Source: Rhabditophanes sp. KR3021 (taxonomy: Eukaryota > Nematoda > Chromadorea > Rhabditida > Alloionematidae). Taken from it: a stretch of DNA of 64,000 nt. The DNA lies in contig CAUJLY010000003.1 of the NCBI GenBank assembly GCA_963281155.1, forward strand, positions 3,410,001 through 3,474,000, given 5' to 3'. The position numbers and the translations under genes were made by a program. This document shows positions 45,096 through 55,555 of the stretch, piece after piece (the first letter of the stretch is position 1; each line of letters starts with the position of its first letter). A model generated the notes under the pieces. The model saw only the letters and a list, made by a program, of their open reading frames with translations. It was not told the DNA's origin and ran no database searches.

Positions 45096-45990
45096 TTATA
45101 CATTTTCGAATGTTAATTTTGTGAAATGTTCCTTTGCAACTTTAATTGGCAATCTTTCAACCGGATTAACAGCCATCAAACCTTTTATATAATTTTGATT
45201 AGGAATCGGCACGTCTTTTCCGAACTTGAGCACACCACTATTACTTGCCAATGCGTAACTTCCTCCTGTCTCGTACTCCAAATCATATGGACCACGCAAA
45301 TGATATAAGGCAAATAAAATGCCGCCAACACTCTAAACTACGATTTAATAAAAGACGAACGAATCTTACGTAAATATCAACTTTTTCCCCGATCTGAGTG
45401 CCTATTTCGCAGTGAAATAATTCGGGGGCTCTGTAAGGCATAGAACAACATTCATTGCATTCGTCTAATAATCTACGACTTTGGATCGAATCTAAAACAG
45501 TTTCGATTCCTTCCGCAGCAGAACCGAAGTCCATTATCAAAGGTGTGTCATCTTGTGATAGCAATATATTTGCTGCTTTTAAATCTTTGTGAATAATTAT
45601 GGGATTTCTGGTGTGCAAATATTCCACTCCATCCAGTATACCTCCGAATATAGTTTTAATCCTATCCTTCTTAATGAAATCATTGGACTTTTTTCTATTA
45701 TCAAAGTCATCCTGAAGAGATCCGTTTTCTTGATAAGGCATCAGCATCAAAAATGTCCCTACGTTTTGACCATCACTAACATCTCTACTAGATTTGATTA
45801 GATTCAAAACGTTCCTGTGGTCTAATGATAAATGAATGTCAATCTCTTTTTGGACCTTAATCATATCCGATGGGCAGTTTGTTTCAATTTGTTTGATCGC
45901 GTACTTTGTATTTTCATTTTCGACTAAAAATATTTGTCCGAAACCTCCTGTATTAAGCAACTTGATCGTGACATATTTAGTTGAATCCAT
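45096..45990 (-). CDS. STK16: STK16/NAK-family Ser/Thr protein kinase
   Basis: Exons 45370..45990 and 45096..45332 (37-nt intron, 45333..45369) give 285 residues, close to human STK16 (305). Kinase motifs: Gly loop GGFGQIFLV, lysine AIKQIE, catalytic IIHKDLKAANILL, DFGSA, MPYRAPELF, and after the splice SVGGILFALYHLRGPYDLE, whose last part (GPYD) is typical of STK16. STK16 is a Golgi-associated kinase held by N-terminal acylation. Here the best start reads MDSTKY, without the Gly2-Cys pattern, so membrane attachment by myristate is not supported. An in-frame ATG upstream (46059) would add 23 residues, also without Gly2. Confidence 0.9.
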
Positions 45991-46146
45991 CTTAAATATA
46001 TTGTTTGTACCAAAACATCCAAAGGTCAGGTAATTCAAATAATACCAAATATCAAACATTCCTGATAAATAACTTTATGTCTGATAAAAGATATTGAACA
46101 CGAAAAATATACAAATGGAACATCAACCATGCAAAGACAAATCACA

Positions 46147-46205
46147 AATTCAATTAAATAAAAAATTCAATTAAATAAAAAAATCAATTAAATAAGAAAT
46201 TCAAG
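46147..46205. repeat. Short tandem repeat, period 17
   Basis: TTCAATTAAATAAAAAA is repeated four times with single-base changes downstream of the galactosyltransferase stop. Confidence 0.7.
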
Positions 46206-46261
46206 TACATAATTCTAATTAAAATAAATATTTAAGTTCATAAAAATTACTTTATACAAAT

Positions 46262-47972
46262 TCACAATTCTTCCTTATTTTCTGTAGCTTTTTTATCTTT
46301 AAAGTCTTTATTTTTATATTCTTTTCTGGTATTTGATTCAACTATGGTGGAATCTTCCGTATCACTAATGTACCCTTCTTGGTTTGTATATCTTTGTGGA
46401 GTTACAATCAAAGGAAATGTCGTGAATGCTTTTAAATCACGATTCGGGAAGTGACTACTCCACTCTTTATTTGGATGTGAATCGAACATTATTGGAATGT
46501 ACTCGTCTAATGCCACCATTTTTTCCAAAGGCTTGCCTGCCACCAGTTTCAAAGCTCCCGAGTAACTCAGGGCATATCCTAATGTCCAATAGGAATAAGT
46601 AACAGTACTCAAATAAGAATGGCCTGCAACGAAAAATTCCCTTCCGCCTTTACTTTCTTTTTTTCTTCCAAAATAAATTAAGTCCCATTCTTGGTTTGTT
46701 TTATCCAAATCAACTACACTTTCTCTCAATATTTTAATTGCATTTTTGGAAAATCTTATATCGTCTTCAAACACAATTACACGGCTCAGAACTTTGCTAA
46801 TGACTTCTGCCCATATTCCATAATGACTCATGAAACACCCAATCTCACCCATCTTCATTGGTCTCTTATAAATGGGGTCTTTGTACCCAGGCAAAAATGC
46901 AATACTTTTTGATACTTCCTCTTCACTCAACTCTTTTCCATCAACTGCATTCCAGCGTTCGTATTTAATTCCAGTAACCTTCAGTATTTCTCTCATTTTC
47001 CTCATTCTTTCTTTTCTTCTCCCCAGATTAATGAGGTATATTTTGTCAAAACCAAATGTTTTAGGAATAGGATAAAAGGGTTTTATGTAGACAGACACGG
47101 GTAGAGTGTTTAAACCATGCTCGGAAATATGATTTGCCACATGCAATGACACAACCTCGTCAATTTGCGACTTAGTAGTTGAATCATTGATATCAAGCAA
47201 GTCTCCGTACGATATTTCATTATTCATGTAAATTGAAATACCCATTACTTTTGCCGAGTGAAGGAGAACGTCGTTTGCAGTTGTTTTGTCTGTTTTGGTC
47301 AATCCAAGGACGTTTTCATCGTCAAAGGTGAGGTATGAAGCATCCATCTTTTTCAAATTAATCAATATGGGATCGAGTACTTTCTCTACAACAATTGAAC
47401 TTTTGTTTTGCTGGTTTAGATAATTATCCCCAATATTGGCCAAAGTGTCTGCATTTGTTGCAATTTCAAATGCATCCACTAAAAAGGGTGTGACGGCAAT
47501 TAAATCAAGTTTTGTCAGTTGAGATAATGCTTTCTTTGATAATAAATTGTAAATCGTGGAGATGAGCACGAAATTGCTGCTTCTTCTTCTAGCCATCACT
47601 AATGCACTTTCTTGCCAAATTTGTACTTTTTCATGGATATCAACAGAACGGAAAAGGGACTTGACATGATACTGCCATCTGAATTACTTATTAATTTGCA
47701 TATTATTTACAAACTTACTGACTAACAGCCATTTTAGCTGTTTCAAATTGGTGTTCAAGGAAAAAGTCTATATGGATTCTATCTTTAGGATACTCCCAGT
47801 TTTCAACCGTCCCCAATAAATAAGGCAACGCGGACAAATCAGAATCAGTTACTTTAAAACTTATTGAAACAATAGGATACAAATGTCTATAATCCCCATC
47901 TTCTCTTTTGGCTCCAGGAAACAAAGCATTAGTTGGCAAAAGTAGACAAAATACTAAAAATAGTAGTCTCAT
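46262..47972 (-). CDS. COLGALT1: Procollagen galactosyltransferase (GLT25/COLGALT)
   Basis: Exons 47719..47972 and 46262..47678 (40-nt intron) give 556 residues. It transfers galactose from UDP-Gal to hydroxylysine of collagen in the ER lumen. A signal peptide (MRLLFLVFCLLLPTNALFPG) starts it; an N-terminal glycosyltransferase-like half (SFKVTDSDLSALPYLLGTVE) is followed by the GT25 half: FDKIYLINLGRRKERMRKM, WNAVDGKEL, GEIGCFMSHYGIW, the metal-binding VFEDDIRF and the closing Pro-Asn block. The C-terminal four residues are KEEL, an ER-retrieval variant of KDEL. Length is a little below human (622). Divergent from the zinc-finger gene with a 292-bp shared upstream region. Confidence 0.93.
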
Positions 47973-48264
47973 CTTCGAAATATAATAATTTTAGTAATAG
48001 AAGTGACGAGGAGTTGGCATTAATTTGTTGTAGGCTTTTAGACTGGCCACCAGACTTTGACAACTCACTTGTTTCAGTGCAGCAGACATTTACATTATTC
48101 CCATTGATCACTTAAGTATTGCATTCATTGCGTTGTATAAAAAATATATCCCTTCATTCTCAAAAGGGACTTCCCTCCAACTACTTTCCAACTAACATCG
48201 CTTTTTAATTGAAATATTTGGCAATATTTTTATTTTGGATTATTTCGATAAATATTAACTTGTC
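47973..48264. promoter_or_regulatory. Shared upstream region of two divergent genes
   Basis: The 292 bp between the divergent starts of the collagen galactosyltransferase and the zinc-finger gene must hold both promoters, or one bidirectional promoter. No clear TATA box was seen next to either start. Confidence 0.4.
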
Positions 48265-48993
48265 ATGGAAAGAAATATTAATTTGGAATCATCCGTCGCT
48301 GTTGGCCCAGTTGAAAAAAGACGTTTTGTGCGTCGAATACAGACAGATGGGGATGTAATAGCTAAGGTGGAGACAAATGATAACGACTCGAATCCTAATT
48401 CTTCGCCTAGTAAAAGCAGTCACTCAAATAATTGTTCCCTTGAACAAAATAAAGCTTTACAATATGAGTACGTTCAATCTTTAATCCAAAAAACATCACT
48501 TCATAAAAGACTGGTAAGTCTAGACTGATACTAATTTAAACGGTGTGTTTAGAAAAATAGAATTAAACCGTCCGATCAGCAGTCAGACAAAATCATTTCT
48601 AAACGGTTAAAAGAATTGCCATTTTGTGATGTGAGTGGCAAAAAGTGTTCTATTCAATCGTGTAGCCGGATTTTCGAAAGTATTTCTACACTAGCATTCC
48701 ATTTGACATACAGCCACCAAAACCATCAGATGCCTTCCGAGTATAAATTGATGTGTTTGGTTTGTGGAGAATCTTTCAACACTATACAAGGTAAAAGAGT
48801 TCATGCGTGCAATACTCATTCCAAGATTAGGAAATTGCACAATGAGCAATGTGTTAAACAAACTGCAGCTTGGAAATCGCCTTATTTCAATAGATTCAAC
48901 AAAATGAACAATACAGAAGGTTACCTGTATGACTACAACACAACAGATGACGGGGTTATCATTGAAGAGGTTTTATATAGAGAAGAACTTTAA
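48265..48993 (+). CDS. C2H2 zinc-finger protein, 229 residues
   Basis: Exons 48265..48513 and 48553..48993 (39-nt intron, phase 0). The N-terminal 80 residues are charged and Ser/Asn-rich. Two finger-like units follow: C-x4-C-x12-H-x4-H (CSIQSC with HLTYSH) and C-x2-C-x12-H-x4-H (CLVCGESF with HACNTH). This spacing fits C2H2 fingers of the kind found in nucleic-acid-binding regulators. The C terminus is acidic (DGVIIEEVLYREEL). Specific orthology was not recognised. COQ10 follows 127 nt downstream on the same strand, so the two may share an operon. Confidence 0.75.
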
Positions 48994-49120
48994 CTTAATA
49001 AAATACATTATCATTCATTATTATACTATTTTCTACTTTTGCTTGGTTTTTTCCAAGATCCATATTTTTGGTTAATATTAGTTTATTAATTAATTCATTA
49101 AGGGGTTTGTGTATAATATT

Positions 49121-49684
49121 ATGATATCTACGTTACAGAGACATGGGAAACGTTATTTGTTCAATCTAACTGGTGCTGCCAACAAACAAGCGTATGCCGA
49201 AAGGAGAATTATTGGATATTCTGCAGACCAGATGTATCATGTAGTAAACACTGTCACAGAATACCCTCAATTTGTTCCTTGGTGTAAGAAGGCAAATGTA
49301 AAAATTATCAGTGAAAACTTGTCTTTAGCGGAATTGACAATTGGCTTTCCTCCTTTAAGCGAGCATTATCAGTCACGGGTGACTTCTTTATATCCAAATG
49401 TAGTACATTCAGTTTGTTCGGATGGAAGTTTGTTTGATGTCCTAGATACGACTTGGAGATTTGGACCTGGGCTAGAGAATGACAAACAAAACACATGTAC
49501 GCTGCATTTTTCACTGGTCTTTCAATTTAAATATTCAATCCATGCCCATCTATCACATTTATTTTTTGATCAGGTGGTACGCACAATGGTCAAAGCTTTT
49601 TTGAAAAGAGCTGAAAAGTTGCATGGACCACCATCTTTTAACCATTTCGATAGCAAAGTTGAAGTACTGGAATATAAAAGCTAA
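49121..49684 (+). CDS. COQ10: COQ10, coenzyme Q-binding START-domain protein
   Basis: An uninterrupted ORF of 187 residues. The START-like polyketide-cyclase domain is recognised by AERRIIGYSADQMYHVVNTV, EYPQFVPWCKKA, ELTIGFPPLSEHYQSRVT, TWRFGPG, FQFKYSIHAHLSHLFFDQVV and KAFLKRAEKLHGP, all in family order. The first 25 residues (MISTLQRHGKRYLFNLTG) are basic and suit a mitochondrial leader. COQ10 binds ubiquinone in the inner membrane and supports its synthesis and electron transfer. No intron, unlike most neighbours. Confidence 0.95.
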   Translation: MISTLQRHGKRYLFNLTGAANKQAYAERRIIGYSADQMYHVVNTVTEYPQFVPWCKKANVKIISENLSLAELTIGFPPLSEHYQSRVTSLYPNVVHSVCSDGSLFDVLDTTWRFGPGLENDKQNTCTLHFSLVFQFKYSIHAHLSHLFFDQVVRTMVKAFLKRAEKLHGPPSFNHFDSKVEVLEYKS

Positions 49685-49970
49685 CAAAAGGCACACACTA
49701 AATATAAAATAAATTAACTGATGAAGGATAATCATATGCAAATGGTTTTTGGTTGTCTTGGAAATGCCCAGAATTATACTGATCAAGATTACTTTCTTTA
49801 CTCATCTAACTAACATTTTGTTCTTAAAGTAAATTATTGAATAATTTTATTATAAAGACATTAAACTTCTTTCCTATCAGTCTTTAGCCAAAATTCTTAT
49901 TTATAATTTGGAAACACATGGTTGTGTAGAATCTTTTCTTGATATTACCAATGTAACACAATTGTTCAAT

Positions 49971-50245
49971 GGCAGTTGCAAGGATCCCAGATGCTTGCCA
50001 ATTTGAAGAATCTGTTATCCAGGGTACACTCGAGTTTTCTCAATACATGGAGCAACTGATAAGACATTTTTAGAAGGCACCCAACTTGTCTATTATCCGA
50101 TTGGAGGTTATCAGCACATTTATTAAAGTTTTGCATTTCTCTGGATTTCCGGCAATCATCGAAAGCTTGAATGGGGACATTCGAGAAGATTCCCGATTTA
50201 AAGCATTATTGACCAATCATAAAATTGTGACAAATAAAGTTTAGT
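49971..50245 (+). pseudogene. Coding-like remnant with an internal stop
   Basis: From an ATG at 49971 one frame reads MAVARIPDACQFEESVIQGT and, past a TAG, RLEVISTFIKVLHFSGFPAI and ESLNGDIREDSRFKALLTNH to a TAG before 50250. Composition is protein-like but no family was recognised. It may equally be chance. Confidence 0.2.
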
Positions 50246-50310
50246 GTTGTCGTAATTAGGTGAATATCTTCTAAATTAAAACGGGATTTCGGTAATTTGA
50301 TTATGGATAT

Positions 50311-50371
50311 GGCTCAATGGTCTAGTTGGTTATGATTCTCGCTTTGGGTGCGAGAGGCCCCGGTTGAGCCC
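50311..50371 (+). tRNA. tRNA-Pro (anticodon TGG) lacking the T-arm; probable pseudogene
   Basis: The 61-nt sequence begins GGCTCAATGGTCTAG, has the anticodon arm TCTCGC-TTTGGGT-GCGAGA (anticodon TGG) and ends GGTTGAGCC, which pairs with the 5' GGCTCAA. The T-stem and loop expected between GGCCCCGG and TTGAGCC (about 12 nt including the GTTCAA loop) are missing. Pol III termination bases (CTTTTTG) follow. The deletion could have arisen between the two CCCGG halves of the T-stem. A nuclear tRNA without a T-arm should not be functional. Confidence 0.8.
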
Positions 50372-50708
50372 AACTTTTTGTTTCACCAATACTTATTTTA
50401 ATAATGACAAAATTAAGTAAATAATTTATCACTGCAACCAGTTGAAACAATTTGTGTTGGACTAAACATATATACAGTTCCCTTACATTGATTGGAACTG
50501 TCCATACTATAAAGGAAATCTTACAAATATGAAAATGTTGCATTTGAATCTTAAAAGAAAATGTTTTATTCTTCGGTATTCGCAGTGTATACGATACTCT
50601 CATCTTAAATAAAAACTATATTCCAATACATGTAAACATCATTTAAGGACATTTTGTGTGTTAATTGTATAATTCTTTTTCATTTGTCTACAAGTTTCTA
50701 TATTTTAG

Positions 50709-52560
50709 ATGGATTTTCCACGCCTGCAGGACTTATTGACTAACAACCCTCATGCAGATTTAAGAATTAATCTAAAAGACGATTTTGTGATCGTTTCTAA
50801 ATCCGTCTTACATGATCACAATACTTGGTTTCGTGATTTGTTACTCGCTCATCCAACAAGAGGTAATTGAAAGTTATAAACGTTCATGTTCTCTTTTAGA
50901 TGAAATTAGTTGCCCATTGACACTTCTTGAAATGAATTTATACCTTCGATATCTACTGTCAAAAGATGAATTTGATCTTAATGCTGAAAATATTTATCAA
51001 ATGATTAATGTTTATCAAGTATTTAGACTTCCTGATATTGAAGTAAATCACATTTATTAAGTTCTTCTTTATATATAATTTTAGAGAACCGTTATACATT
51101 TTATTCAGAACAACCAATTCATGCCCGCAGAAATGTTTGTTTATTGTCGTGACAATCATTTGCCAACCTTGCTTAAGGTAGTAAAAGATCGAATTTATAC
51201 GTCGTTTGAGGTAAAGACAAAGTATATAATCTTTACACTATTACATTTTCAGGCTTACATGATTTCTGGCCACTTTAATAACATTGGATACAACACCTTC
51301 ATTCTTATTTTTGATCGCAATTTTACCCTCTCTAAATGCCAAGACACAATGTTTGAATTCTTTGTTAATTGGCTTGATTCGGATTTCGGTGCTAGGAAAT
51401 ATTATTATCTCCAATTAATTGAGCGGATTGATTTTCGCTTTATCTCGTTTGAGTTTGCCCAACAAATTGCTGTACGATACAAAAGAATATTTGAAATTGA
51501 CGGTGTTGCGGTTTTTCTATTCCAAAAAATGCACATTAAAGGCAAATACATGGATCTGAACAATCAGACAGCAGATGAGGTTTTTATCGGTAAGTTGATA
51601 TTTTAGTTTTCAAATAATTAATTGCTTTTCTAGTTTCCTACACTAAGGAGATCTTTGCCTATAATAGTGAGTCACAGAGGACGCGTAAATTTGGAACTAT
51701 TGATACAAATGTGGAATTTTTCGGGTGTGAAAAAGTCGATAATGACTTGTTTATTTTTGGAAAAAGAAACGATAATGATTTCGAAAAATGTGGTATTAAT
51801 AAATTCAATCTTATCTCAAGGAAAAATAGTATTTATCAAACCACAACCCACCCAGCTTGTCATTACGAGTCTTCTGTTAACATTAATAACAAAATAATGT
51901 CAATTGGTTATGATAGTTCGGATACCGCTTGGATGTCTATGTAAGACAATTAAATTACTAATTAATTTTCTCTTTCAGTTTCGACATATCTTCTATGAGA
52001 TGGGAATCAGATAGTAAATTGCCATTAGAAGTGTTTTCACATTCGTCTGTAACTTTGAATAATGCAGTATATGTTATTAGTGGCTCTTTTTGTCAGACAT
52101 TCCGGTAAATACAACATAAATTAATAATCTCACTAATATGTCTACATATACTTATTTTAGGTACGACTTACGAGAAGGTTTATGGCATATTCTTCCCACT
52201 TCAAATTTGGACCTAAGCTTATCAGCCGTTTCCCAATATAATGACTTGAATATAATAAAAGTAGGAGGTCATTTGTATATGACGAACGATGATTTGGAAA
52301 TAGAGTTTGATGATAGCGATAGTGGCTGTGAAATATTTGATACAAGAAGCAGTACATGGCGAGTAACCAATGATCTTCCAGTTTCTTTAGAAGCTGCCAA
52401 ATGCTGTCAAATCAAAAATACTGTTGTTTTATTTGGGGGAAAGAGTGATGAAGCAACTTCGCAGGGTATTTATACATTTGATATCCCAACTGAAGTATGG
52501 ACACGCAACGAAACTGAATTATGCAACATTGATGGCATTCATAGTGTACATTCAATATAA
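50709..52560 (+). CDS. BTB-BACK-Kelch protein (KLHL-like)
   Basis: Seven exons, 50709..50862, 50900..51042, 51085..51210, 51253..51589, 51634..51940, 51979..52104 and 52161..52560, sum to 530 residues with phase closed; introns are 37-56 nt. The ATG directly follows a TATTTTAG acceptor, suggesting trans-splicing. Residues 1-100 form a BTB domain (ADLRINLKDDFVIVSKSVL), 120-220 a BACK domain (FEFFVNWLDSD), and the rest degenerate Kelch repeats with W-x6-L spacing (MRWESDSKLPLEV, LWHILPTSN, STWRVTNDLPVS and VVLFGGKSDEATS). Such proteins are usually Cullin-3 adaptors. Kelch Gly-Gly pairs are partly lost, so target binding may be unusual. Confidence 0.85.
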
Positions 52561-53641
52561 CTATTTAATATTTTTAATAAATTTAACTATTTTTACACAA
52601 AAGTAATTTGTTTTCTTTCAATTCATTTAAGAAGCATCTTAATTAATTTAAATTAAAAGCAAATGGTTAATACAAAGTGTATAAAAGTTTAAATTCCGGA
52701 ACCATAGAACGTGTTGGTTCTAATTACTGCATGCCTTTTATTTCATGTATATTTAGATGTATTTATTTGTTCTTCTATGCAATTATATGTCCTAATCTAT
52801 ATTAATTTATCAGTCCTTTTTCAAGTGTGATATTTTCCAATATTCTTAGCAACACTATGTCATTTGTATCAATTCCTATGCACTATTCGTTATGTATTCT
52901 ATTTAGAAATGATACGCCTACATAATTGTTTTGGATGCATTTATTTTGTATTGGAGCAGTTTCAGCGTCTTTATTTGCTATAATTTATGAAATTTGTACG
53001 ATTTTGCAATGTTAGAACTTACAACAACATAATATTGGAATCTCTGATAATTTATTTATGAAAATCCTTGCTAATTGCAATTTAGTTCGTGTAATTAATC
53101 TCCTGATTTCAATATTTTTTCCATTTTTGTATCATGACTATTTTAACGCACTAAATGGACTTATATTTGGAAAATAAATTAATAACAATCTTCAAGAAAA
53201 CGCTTGATGGCTAATAAGTGATTAACAATGACACGAAAATCTTGGAAATGCAATTAAAAATCACCCATACACTCATATACTTTGTAACATATGACAATTA
53301 TTGCAATATTACTATACAAAACTGTGTAAAGAATATCCTGCAATAAATAACCTAAATCAATGCATCATAACAGGTGATATTGCTTTATGCAATCATTAAG
53401 AAAGCATATTCGCAATGCCCATATGTTTCAATACTTTTGCTCAAGAAGTAGTATATCGGCTGTGTGTATGCTAATATTGGTTCATTTTAACCTATTAATT
53501 TTTAGCTTTTACACACGCGCATAAGATGATCCGACGTAGACTAATCTCTTAGCTAAAAAAGTTATGCTCATATTTTAATTGGCATTTTAGAAATGGAAAA
53601 TTCACATATGCTAAATTTTGGTTTTGAAAATATGAATAATA
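52561..53641. other. AT-rich intergenic region, no gene recognised
   Basis: No coding potential or RNA gene identified on either strand. Confidence 0.5.
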
Positions 53642-53875
53642 TTGAATAATTTAGAGAAAGCTTACACACTACGGATTCCCAGAATGTCTCCATTAAAATT
53701 ACTAAGGTGTCCGAAGTTGATTTACTTCCCAGATCGAACGGGTGAGATGCTTTCACATGATATAAACGTAAGCAATAAGCTGAAAATAGAGAAACTTTTT
53801 TGTGCACTAGATGAAATGGGTTTCTCTGATACAAAATTGTATGTAAGTAGGCACATACTTTTTAAATTAACATGA
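53642..53875 (+). other. Short ORF of uncertain reality
   Basis: 77 codons from an ATG at 53642, Leu/Lys-rich (KLLRCPKLIYFPDRTGEMLS, then FCALDEMGFSDTKLYVSRHI). The composition is more protein-like than chance ORFs here, but no acceptor site, signal or family was found. It may be a fragment of a lost gene. Confidence 0.2.
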
Positions 53876-53939
53876 TATTATTTTGAATGAAAAGGATTTA
53901 TTATATAATGAAAATTATATATTAAACTGCAAAATCTGA

Positions 53940-54340
53940 TTAGTTGCAGTTAGAAAGAGAACAGCTACACAATGTAACTGGAGTCATGGCATTATTGGCA
54001 ACTTGAAGCTTGTTGGCAGCACAGGTATTTGGCTAAAATAATTATTGCTTAGATATTTAATTTCAATAAAAAGTAAAATTACCTTCAAAAGTTCTGGACG
54101 GCTGATGTAAGATTCAACATTGTCCGTATAATCTTGGAAACAACCCTTGTAAGCTACTGGACTTCCATTGTAGGTTCCAGTAATGGAAATGCATTGAGGA
54201 GTTCCAGAGCAGGTAGCAACGGATCCACCATTGTTTGGGATTTGAAGAAACTTGAGTCCAACAGATTTTGAGTTACAGGTGAAGGCAGAAGCGGATAAAG
54301 CAACGGCACATAAAACGAGGCAGATTAATTTGGTATTCAT
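53940..54340 (-). CDS. Small secreted Cys-rich protein, Ly6/three-finger-like
   Basis: Exons 54083..54340 and 53940..54032 (50-nt intron) give 116 residues. The signal peptide is MNTKLICLVLCAVALSASAF. The mature part has Cys residues at intervals that suit a three-finger or nematode ET-type domain: TCNSKS near the start, VATCSGTPQCISIT, KGCFQDY in the middle, NTCAANK, and the final CSCSLSNCN resembling the closing CxC...CN of Ly6/ET modules. An extracellular product is well supported; the specific role is unknown. An upstream in-frame ATG at 54415 would hide the signal peptide, so 54340 is preferred. Confidence 0.75.
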
Positions 54341-54979
54341 TTTATTGCAATAGATTCTAAAACAATTTGGTATCAATGATACATTTAATTTCTCTTTTAT
54401 ACTGACCATTTTCAATGACTTATCTATATTATAATATCACTAGTCACATAAATACCTTTTAATCAGCATGCCATTTTTCACACAACCACTATGCTTATGT
54501 TATCAAATATTATCTCCAAAACATTTTAAGCACATTACACTTTTGTAACAATTCAAAAAAATGCGTGGTTTTATCAAATTAAAACTTCACTCTACTCTAT
54601 TATCATTATAAAGTTTTAAGTGACATATTTATCTCGATTAAGACACTATATTTTTTAATAAAAAGAATTTATCAACGTCGAATAATTTAACCACGTATTT
54701 GCAAATGTAACTTAGGTAATTAGAATTATTCCTTTGTTCACTTGTAAATCCATCAAAGGCAAATAGATTAATTTAAATGTTTAGAAAGTTCAATAATCTA
54801 AATAATAATTTCTCCAATTTATTTGATTCAAAAAATCAAGTTATAAAATAGTTACATCAATATGAATTAAGAAGTAAATTTACTTGGCACAATTTTTGAT
54901 CATTAAACTGGCATATGTATCATTTCAACAAAATCCACGTCTTCTAAACATCATTTATTATCTTTCTATACATTTTAGC

Positions 54980-55171
54980 TTACTTAAGTGATGTACAATT
55001 ATTAGCAATATCAACACAGGCAGGAATAGTTCATATTAAGACACATTCTCCATCGACACAAGTTTGATCACCCAATGGACATAAATTTCCAGCACATGGA
55101 TTAGCAGGCAAAGTTTGGGCCCTAATAAGTGTTAACAAGACGGAAACAAGGATGATTTTGAATTGTTTCAT
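54980..55171 (-). CDS. Small secreted Cys-rich peptide with an in-frame TGA
   Basis: From ATG at 55171, 46 residues run to a TGA at 55031: signal peptide MKQFKIILVSVLLTLIRAQ, then PCAGNLCPLGDQTCVDGECV, a compact four-Cys motif. After the TGA the same frame continues 16 codons with two more Cys (IPACVDIANNCTSLK) to a TAA at 54980. Either the peptide ends at the TGA, or the stop is a mutation or read-through site in a six-Cys peptide. The C-x4-C-x6-C-x4-C layout resembles WAP/EB-type extracellular modules. Lies next to another secreted Cys-rich gene. Confidence 0.6.
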
Positions 55172-55443
55172 GATGGTGTAATTATTTTTGACATTCTCTT
55201 GATTTCAGACTATTTATGCTTTTTCAAGAAGTAATTTATTTGGCAGGTGTAAAGTTGAGTGTTCAAATTTAAGACCTAATCAAATATGTCTTTTGTTAAA
55301 TAAATTTTATCTGCTTGAAATATTTAGTTGATGTTGTTCATTCAATCTACATCTTATATTTACACCCGCTTTCTGCAAACGTACAATTTAACAGTCTTTG
55401 AACTCTTTAAACAAACTCTGCAAATTTATTTCAAAATGTATAC

Positions 55444-55549
55444 TTCATGCTTTTTATAGTCATGAAACTAATTTGTTTAATTGTTAATATTTAAATTTCA
55501 TGCTTTTTTATAGTCATGAAACTAATTTGTTTAACTGCTAATATATAGA
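55444..55549. repeat. Direct repeat of about 53 bp, two copies
   Basis: TTCATGCTTTTTATAGTCAT followed by GAAACTAATTTGTTTAA occurs at 55444 and again at 55497 with few changes, directly upstream of the glycoprotein gene. It may be a duplicated regulatory module. Confidence 0.75.
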
Positions 55550-55555
55550 TTTCAT

